Part shown: piece after piece, positions 6,201 through 10,358 of the stretch
Position numbering within the stretch: the stretch's first letter is position 1
Layout: every line of letters begins with the position of its first letter
Origin: Flammeovirgaceae bacterium UBA4659
Lineage (GTDB): Bacteria; Bacteroidota; Bacteroidia; Cytophagales; Cyclobacteriaceae
NCBI GenBank assembly: GCA_002405445.1
Contig: DHLV01000287.1
Coordinates: forward strand, 1 to 10,358
Length of the DNA: 10,358 nucleotides
Direction: 5' to 3'
Translations under genes and position numbers: made by a program
The notes under the pieces: model-generated
What the model was told of the DNA's origin: nothing
Databases searched by the model: none
The model's input: the letters and a program-made list of their open reading frames with translations, nothing else

Positions 6201-7602
6201 TGCAAACACTGCATATCAATATCAGGTTCGAGCTGTAAATGCATCCGGCACTTCACCAAATTCCTCGCCCATATCCGTTTCAACACTTGATGCGAATAGT
6301 GGAAACAACAGCACTACACTGGCCATTCCAACGCTTTCGTCAGGTGGTACAATGGAAAGCTACCGGATGTTTTCGATTCCGCTTTCTATGCAGACAAATT
6401 CAATTGCCGACATCTTCGGTATTTTGGGTGCATATTCAAAAGATAAATGGAGGCTGCTCCGTTGGAATCAAAGTAAAAACGGATGGGACGAGGTGAACAA
6501 CGGCTTGACTACTATTGACCGGGGTAGCAGCTATTGGTTTAATGCCACGGCAGCCACCCCAGTAGTGGTTACAGGTACTGACTACGCTGACCCATCGTTT
6601 ACGCTTCAGCTGGCAAGAGGCTGGAATCAGATTGGCAGCCCATATAATTTTAACATTGATTGGACGGATGTTCTTGCGAAAAACACATCGGCAACCGGAG
6701 TAGATGCAACAATATTTTCATACGATCCTTCAGGCGCTAACAAATTTAAACAGGGCACTTCGCTAAACAGGTGGAGCGGGGCGTATGTATTTAGCACTAC
6801 GGCAGTGTCGTTAACAATACCGAGAACAGTCAAGCAAAGTAATGGCCGAATACAAGCCACGAACGAATTGAACAGCAATTTAGCCGCACAAAACTGGACG
6901 TTGCCACTAAAGTTGTCTGTTGCTAACGTTGAAAACAGCTTTCCGGCCGTGGGTATGCACACAGATGCATCTCTTTCCTATGATCGATTTGACATGATTA
7001 CCTTGCCGCGCTTTGGCGACTATGCTGAGTTGCACGCCAATCATCCTGATTTTTTTGCACCACAGTTCACACGAGATATTGTGCCAAATCAGGCAAACTA
7101 TACTTGGCACTTGCACTACTCTAGCAGCTTGAATGGAAAGTGGGTTACCCTTTCTTGGGATCAAAATTCACTGGGATTGAATGAAGCTGTGCTCCTGCTC
7201 TACGACCCGCAATTGAAGGTGCTGGTAGATATGAAAAAGGTAGGGCAATACAATTTCGAAGGCAAGAATGGTAACCGTATTGATGTATTCTTTGCTACAA
7301 ACGCTGAGAACTTTAGGCCCGATTTCTCCGCGTTGGTAACGCCTTATCCGAATCCGATGTTCAGGCAAGTTTCGATTCCTTTTTTTGTGTCGCAAGAGAA
7401 CGAGCCAGTTTCAATTGCTGTGTATGACGTTGTTGGAAAAAAAGTAAAGACTGTTGTTAATGGATTGTTTGGTATTGGATTACAATATGCGGAGTGGTAT
7501 GGCGAAGATGACCAGGGGAACCCGGTGGTGCCTGGGGTGTATGTTTACAGGTACGCAAGTGGTAGCGGGTCTTCGCAAAGCGGTCGATTGGTTGTCAAAT
7601 AG
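3274..7602 (+). CDS. giant FN3-repeat surface protein with T9SS type A sorting domain
   Basis: This is a protein of about 1442 residues. ATG 3274 is preferred over TTG 3268 because it leads directly into the signal peptide (MVLVKAKRQVLLLFF, cleavage near SAHA-Q). In order: two modules of about 75 residues sharing YF-ADPGYG and RDANNNWS motifs (about 25-175); one FN3 domain (about 177-268); four related modules of about 110 residues with GYLVVRKAGSA and QYFYRVFAYN motifs (about 268-728); three FN3 domains with YQYRVRAVNASG motifs (about 729-1006); a region with YRMFSIPLSM and LARGWNQIGSPYNF known from Cytophagales surface proteins (about 1029-1300); and a T9SS C-terminal domain. It should be exported and attached to or released from the cell surface. 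No enzyme domain is visible, so adhesion or scaffolding is most likely. The caspase gene follows after 7 bases. The first half is more GC-rich than the rest. Confidence 0.9.
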   Translation: MVLVKAKRQVLLLFFWWLSMSAHAQNITVIEYFFDADPGYGAGTAVAITPAPTITNFTFNVNVTAIADGFHTLFVRTKDANNNWSATFSRPIYKLSSSALPPLSNINKLEYFIGADPGYGLAINVPITPATSLSNQNIVVPVGALAEGSYPLTVRARDANNNWSIVFIKTINVCNHPGTTVNAATTITNSGFTATWADVPGSISYQLDVSTDNFATFVSGYPRSITPPALSFAVTGLSQATAYQYRVRAVATCASVESNTVSVTTLATPPTAQPTNMLFSSVTATTLTGFFTAPSTAPTGYLVVRKAGSASAFTPTNNITYAKGFDTGDGIVAHVGSAFLFNETGLTPNTQYFYRVFAYNTFNGATSYLTTSPLQNNVRTTALEPTAQPTNLQFTSVTDVSFTVSYTAATGNPDGYLVLRKTGSAPTAVPVDGTTYTTTVGTDVVVYQGNATSFAQTGLTQNTEYFYTVYAFNGTSSAINYRTISPLTGSQLTPITPPATGATNLVFSNITPTAITVSYTAPAIAPSGYLVVRKAGASPTFVPQANTGYTIGQTLTDGVVAYVGAARSFSDTGLTPSTLYFYDVFVYNQVGSLISYQVTPPLENSVSTFTGEPAAQPSSISFNTITTSSLNISFSSASPAPTGYLILRKAGSAPTSVPADGTAYTVGNNIGDGTVVLIGNSFTASDAGLTAGTSYFYQVFSYNGTGIATNYLTTVTSANSGSTITLPGKPVAIAATAVQQNQFTANWTATTGAASYRLDVSLDNFATPISGFNDLTVTSTSVNVTGLNAGTTYQYRVRAVNASGASVNSDSISQITVPSAPTLAAATNVTQTGFVANWNAVTGGTGYFIDVSLTNDFSSFVTGFQNRPLTNVTTLAISSLSPGTVHYYRVRATNAGGTSANSGLGTQLLLPATPVGLDATNATSTSFKAKWQPAAGASEYRIDVSLVSSNFNPPLTAYTNVQVIGGVLEFLVTGLVANTAYQYQVRAVNASGTSPNSSPISVSTLDANSGNNSTTLAIPTLSSGGTMESYRMFSIPLSMQTNSIADIFGILGAYSKDKWRLLRWNQSKNGWDEVNNGLTTIDRGSSYWFNATAATPVVVTGTDYADPSFTLQLARGWNQIGSPYNFNIDWTDVLAKNTSATGVDATIFSYDPSGANKFKQGTSLNRWSGAYVFSTTAVSLTIPRTVKQSNGRIQATNELNSNLAAQNWTLPLKLSVANVENSFPAVGMHTDASLSYDRFDMITLPRFGDYAELHANHPDFFAPQFTRDIVPNQANYTWHLHYSSSLNGKWVTLSWDQNSLGLNEAVLLLYDPQLKVLVDMKKVGQYNFEGKNGNRIDVFFATNAENFRPDFSALVTPYPNPMFRQVSIPFFVSQENEPVSIAVYDVVGKKVKTVVNGLFGIGLQYAEWYGEDDQGNPVVPGVYVYRYASGSGSSQSGRLVVK
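3349..3801 (+). repeat. tandem pair of N-terminal ADPGYG/DANNNWS modules
   Basis: Two consecutive modules of about 75 residues (3349 to about 3570, and 3586-3801) share the order (I/L)EYF, ADPGYG, AITP or PITP, a hydrophobic beta strand, then TKDANNNWS or ARDANNNWS. The similarity is clear in protein but diverged in DNA, so the duplication is old. Confidence 0.75.
4078..5457 (+). repeat. four tandem modules of about 110 residues
   Basis: Four consecutive modules start near 4078, 4420, 4760 and 5105. Each has a Q-P-(T/S) or GATN opening with an F-S-(V/I/N)-T strand, GYL(V/I)(V/L)RK(A/T)G(S/A), a variable Pro/Thr stretch, a D-G or T-D-V-V turn before a short V-Y/V-G strand, TGLTPNT or a variant, (Y/L)(F/Y)FY followed by V(F/Y), and an SPL-type exit. 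They are FN3-like. Copies differ at many positions, so recent recombination between them is not evident by eye. Confidence 0.75.
7339..7602 (+). other. T9SS type A C-terminal sorting domain coding segment
   Basis: The last 87 or so residues have the standard T9SS secretion signal: a YPNP opening, a strand (VSIAVYDVVGKKVKTV), W-GEDDQGNPVVPGVYVYRY, and a terminal GRLVVK. This form also resembles FlgD-type Ig domains. It directs passage across the outer membrane by the Por machinery and removal or anchoring at the surface. Neither the beta-helix nor the caspase protein has one. Confidence 0.88.
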
Positions 7603-7609
7603 ATCTCAT

Positions 7610-8788
7610 ATGCGTCAAAAAAAATTAACTGGGTGTCTTTTTTTTATTTGTGCTGCATGGGTAGCGCATTCCCAAAGCTTTTCCGGCAGAACAAACGACA
7701 TAACCTTGAACTTTAAGAATAATCCTGCTCAAAATCAAGTGGTCTCTTTGCCGAAGATTACTTGGCTAAGCCCAAGAATGGAATTTACAAACAGTGAAAC
7801 CAACAAGGTGATGTTGGATGTCACGGTGTCTAGCGCTGATGTGAAGACGATTAAAATATTGATTGGCGATGGGGCGAAAGTGAAGGGAGAAAAACAACTT
7901 GACTTAGTGACAGGTGTTAAAATTCATAGGATACAGCAACCCCTTACTTTACAAGACGGGAAAAATGTGGTTGAACTGGTAGTTGAAAATGGCAAAGGAG
8001 CAGTGGTAAGTAGCTGCAGAACTATTCTAATCGGAGTTGATGCCCTCACACAGGCGGTTGCGATTGACAGAAAGGATTATGTGCTGATGTTTGCGACTGA
8101 CCAGTATGATAATTGGAGCGACTTGATAAATCCGATTGATGACTCCAGAAGCTTGGCCACAGTACTAAAGGACAAGTACGGATTTGAAGTTGAACTAGTT
8201 GAAAACCCTAACACCGAAGATGTTTTTGGGAAGTTGAGAGATTATGCCGAGAGGAAGTTTAAACCGCAAGACCAACTGATGATATTTTTTGCCGGCCATG
8301 GATATTTTGATGATACCTTTGGGGAAGGCTTTGTGGTTGGGAAAAACTCGTTGCTCGATGATAAAGCTAAGACGAGCTACATATCTCACAGTAGGCTTCG
8401 CCAAATCATCAATAACATTTCAGCCGAGCACATACTGTTGGCGATGGATGTCTGTTTCGGAGGAACATTTGACCCCGTAATTGCGAGCAACCGTGGAGAA
8501 GAAAATGACGCAACCGACAACGAATACCTGATAAGGAAGCTAGGGCAAAAGACCCGAAAATATCTGACATCTGGCGGTAAGGAGTACGTGAGTGACGGAA
8601 TACCCGGCAAACACTCACCATTTACGCTACGTATTCTTCAGGCACTTGCTTCAGGCGGAGGCGAAGATCGAATATTGACTCTCTCTGAAATAAAATCTTA
8701 TGTAGATAAACTAAAGCCCGAGCCTCGGTTGGGTGGCTTTGGCGATGATCGTAATGATAGCGATTTTGTTTTTGTCCTTAAAAACTAA
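7610..8788 (+). CDS. exported caspase-family (peptidase C14) protein with N-terminal Ig-like domain
   Basis: I start this 392-residue protein at ATG 7610, 7 bases after the preceding stop, because it opens with a signal peptide (MRQKKLTGCLFFICAAWVAHSQ). An upstream in-frame start at 7454 would lie inside the T9SS gene and bury that peptide. Residues about 45-150 form a beta-rich Ig-like domain (ITWLSPRMEF to VVELVVENGKG). Residues about 155-392 form a C14 caspase fold: DYVLMFATDQYDNW, the His motif MIFFAGHGYFDD (H230), the Cys motif ILLAMDVCFGG (C282), then KYLTSGGKEYVSDG and HSPFTLRILQAL. Both catalytic residues are present, so activity is plausible, probably after a basic residue as in metacaspases and orthocaspases. 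The signal peptide places it in the periplasm or outside the cell. It lacks a T9SS domain. The next gene starts 13 bases downstream. Confidence 0.9.
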   Translation: MRQKKLTGCLFFICAAWVAHSQSFSGRTNDITLNFKNNPAQNQVVSLPKITWLSPRMEFTNSETNKVMLDVTVSSADVKTIKILIGDGAKVKGEKQLDLVTGVKIHRIQQPLTLQDGKNVVELVVENGKGAVVSSCRTILIGVDALTQAVAIDRKDYVLMFATDQYDNWSDLINPIDDSRSLATVLKDKYGFEVELVENPNTEDVFGKLRDYAERKFKPQDQLMIFFAGHGYFDDTFGEGFVVGKNSLLDDKAKTSYISHSRLRQIINNISAEHILLAMDVCFGGTFDPVIASNRGEENDATDNEYLIRKLGQKTRKYLTSGGKEYVSDGIPGKHSPFTLRILQALASGGGEDRILTLSEIKSYVDKLKPEPRLGGFGDDRNDSDFVFVLKN

Positions 8789-8801
8789 ACACATTTAATC
8801 A

Positions 8802-9527
8802 GTGAGAAATATTTTCCTGTTGCTGATTGCCACAAGTGCGATATGCGCCTCAGCCCAAGATTTTACGATTACAATGGTTGAACTGGAAGGGGATAAAGTC
8901 AATTTGTACTATGACCTTGCTGATTCAGTTAAGTCAAGGGCATACACAATTGCGTTATATTCTTCCAAAGATGATTTTGTCTCAAAGCTTGAGAAGGTAT
9001 CAGGAGACATTGGTCTTGAAGTGAAGCCTGGAAATAATCGAAAAATTGTGTGGGATGCAAAGACAGAGCTTGGAACTTTATTTGAGGGGAAAATAGGACT
9101 TGAAGTGAGAGGCAGGGTTTACATTCCTTTCGTTCGCTTAGAGGGGTTGAACAGGATTTATAAACGAGGAAAAGGGTATCCGATCACATGGACAGGCGGA
9201 ACGCAACAAAACATTTTGAATTTCGATTTGTACAAGGGGGATGAGAAAATATTTCCTTTTTCTAACATCGCTAACGTTGGCCAAACCACTATTGAGATAC
9301 CCAACTCTGTAAAACCCGGCAAAGGGTATTATTTTAAGATAACAGACAATAAGAACAAAGATCAAATGGTCAACAGTCAGAAGTTCACAATCAAGAGAAA
9401 GACACCATTGCTTTTGAAGATGCTACCCATCTTAGCCGTTGGAGGTATCGCAACGACCCTTGGGGGCTCAAGCGAGAACGGGACCAAAGACATCCCTGAA
9501 CCCCTACCTCCAACTGTAATCAAGTAA
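8802..9527 (+). CDS. exported two-domain beta protein with KNH-like domain and C-terminal membrane helix, caspase partner
   Basis: This 241-residue protein starts at GTG 8802 and opens with a signal peptide (VRNIFLLLIATSAICASAQ as codons, the first read as Met; cleavage near residue 19). Residues 20-103 form a beta domain (VNLYYDLADSVKSRAYTIAL, SGDIGLEVKPGNNRKIVWDA). Residues 105-200 resemble the Kre9/KNH family: IYKRGKGYPITWTGG, then NIANVGQTTIEIP, KPGKGYYFKITD and SQKFTI. Residues 202-221 form a hydrophobic segment (PLLLKMLPILAVGGIATTL) followed by a short Pro-rich tail. It should be inner-membrane anchored with most of its mass in the periplasm. It has no catalytic motif. Following the caspase gene by 13 bases, it may anchor, inhibit or present the protease; that role is inferred. 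It converges on the next gene with a 10-base gap. Confidence 0.75.
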   Translation: MRNIFLLLIATSAICASAQDFTITMVELEGDKVNLYYDLADSVKSRAYTIALYSSKDDFVSKLEKVSGDIGLEVKPGNNRKIVWDAKTELGTLFEGKIGLEVRGRVYIPFVRLEGLNRIYKRGKGYPITWTGGTQQNILNFDLYKGDEKIFPFSNIANVGQTTIEIPNSVKPGKGYYFKITDNKNKDQMVNSQKFTIKRKTPLLLKMLPILAVGGIATTLGGSSENGTKDIPEPLPPTVIK

Positions 9528-9537
9528 CGACAAATTC

Positions 9538-10358
9538 CTACTTTCGCCACTCCGGCATTCTGCCCGGTGTGTAAGGCGCACCAGCCGCTTCCAGCTTTTG
9601 TTCTAATGATTTTATGTCGTTGTTGAAAACATTTTTCAATTCTTCAAATGCTACTTCAAATTCTTCTCCGGCAATGCGCAGCTGTTCCTTCATGGTGGTG
9701 GTGGGTTCACTCGTGCTGCCATATCCATCATATAAAGAACTGAACAACCTCGATGAAATAGAAGGAGGTGCATCGATGTTCAGTTGATCGGCTACCCGGT
9801 CGCCATTCATCTTCTTTTGCAGTGCACGTATCTTTTCTTCAATGCCCTGAATGTCTTTCACAAAATCTTGATTGGGCTTTGCCACGCTCATCACAGCAGC
9901 CCTCATATGCTTGGCGCGGTTGTTGGCATCGTTCAAAATAGCCGATGCACCCGCAATGCTTCGTTGTAACTCTGCAGCTTTGCGTTGCCACTCTACCAAT
10001 GCAGGGCGATCCGCTGCAGGCAGCGTGGTGCCGGGCAGTACTTTTACCTCAAACTTTTCCGGACCCGCCAACTCCGTTACTATGCCATCAACCGATTTTG
10101 AAAGTGTAACAGTGTAATTCCCGGGGGCAACCAATTGCCCAACATCTTCTGATTGAAAGGGATTGTCGTTGGGGGAAGGGTTGACGTTGATAGGGTTGGC
10201 GCTGGGGTAACGGAAATCCCACACCAATCGGTTTACACCTTTTTTGGTTGCAGTCTTTAGTTTTCGAGTGATGTCTCCCTTTTCGTTTCGGATAGTGAAC
10301 AACAAGTAAGGTGCTTCTTACTTTTCTTCTTCTTTCAAACTTTCTTAAGTTGTATTGA
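9538..10358 (-). pseudogene. 3' part of a VPS10/BNR-repeat glycosyl-hydrolase-like gene, in-frame stops near the window edge
   Basis: The minus-strand frame matches the C-terminal third of large (about 1000-residue) secreted BNR/VPS10-sortilin-like proteins of Bacteroidota. Landmarks: EAPYLLFTIRNEKGD, KKGVNRLVWDFRYPSANPIN, LVAPGNYTVTLSKSVDGIVT, a coiled helical part, NGDRVADQLNIDAPPSISSR, RIAGEEFEVAFEELKN, and the terminus GAPYTPGRMPEWRK. In these proteins the EAPYLLF strand is preceded by a long beta-propeller, which would lie beyond 10358. Here, however, the codon before EAPYLLF is TAA (10318-10320), with ESLKEEEK in frame before it and another TAA at 10345-10347. The longest open frame could start only at TTG 10303-10305, in the middle of a conserved strand. 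This points to a broken gene, an assembly error or a frameshift beyond the edge. The C-terminal family match is firm. Confidence 0.65.

Noticed and set aside
7454..7609. Upstream extension of the caspase gene to an ATG inside the T9SS gene
   Set aside because: It would overlap the conserved T9SS sorting domain and place 52 unrelated residues before a normal signal peptide.

Overview
The window reads as a piece of a Bacteroidota chromosome, most probably Cytophagales-like. The reasons are a large secreted protein with a type IX secretion (T9SS) C-terminal sorting domain, FN3-rich surface-protein architecture, TAnnTTTG-type promoter boxes, almost no Shine-Dalgarno sequences, and a caspase gene paired with a KNH-like membrane protein. 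The assignment comes from protein and motif recognition only; no database was consulted.

Layout. At 1-342 (minus) lies the 5' part of a menD gene (menaquinone synthesis) with no ATG and a TGA in place of the conserved Cys codon. At 539-1234 (minus) is a PAS-like/LuxR-type regulator. The region 1235-1436 has no gene but holds a perfect 20-bp inverted repeat (1268-1287) beside the regulator's start and a long imperfect palindromic element (1323-1408) that looks like a dispersed REP/MITE-type repeat. At 1437-2501 (plus) is a secreted parallel beta-helix protein. At 2603-3233 (minus) is a compact PIN-domain toxin-antitoxin pair. At 3274-9527 (plus) is a tightly packed set of three genes: a giant FN3-repeat T9SS protein, an exported caspase-family (C14) protein with an intact His/Cys dyad, and an exported two-domain protein with a C-terminal membrane helix. 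At 9538-10358 (minus) is the 3' end of a VPS10/BNR-repeat glycosyl-hydrolase-like gene with two in-frame stops near the window edge.

How they fit together. The beta-helix protein and the T9SS FN3 protein look like a cell-surface pair, and the toxin-antitoxin module sits between them in the opposite direction. The T9SS gene, caspase gene and membrane-protein gene are separated by only 7 and 13 bases, so they are probably co-transcribed. This suggests an envelope-located caspase-like protease, a membrane-anchored partner and a large surface protein made together. That link is inferred from gene order; the substrate and trigger cannot be read from the sequence. Both flanking genes carry nonsense codons in otherwise recognisable family sequence, which means either gene decay at both edges or base errors in the assembly.
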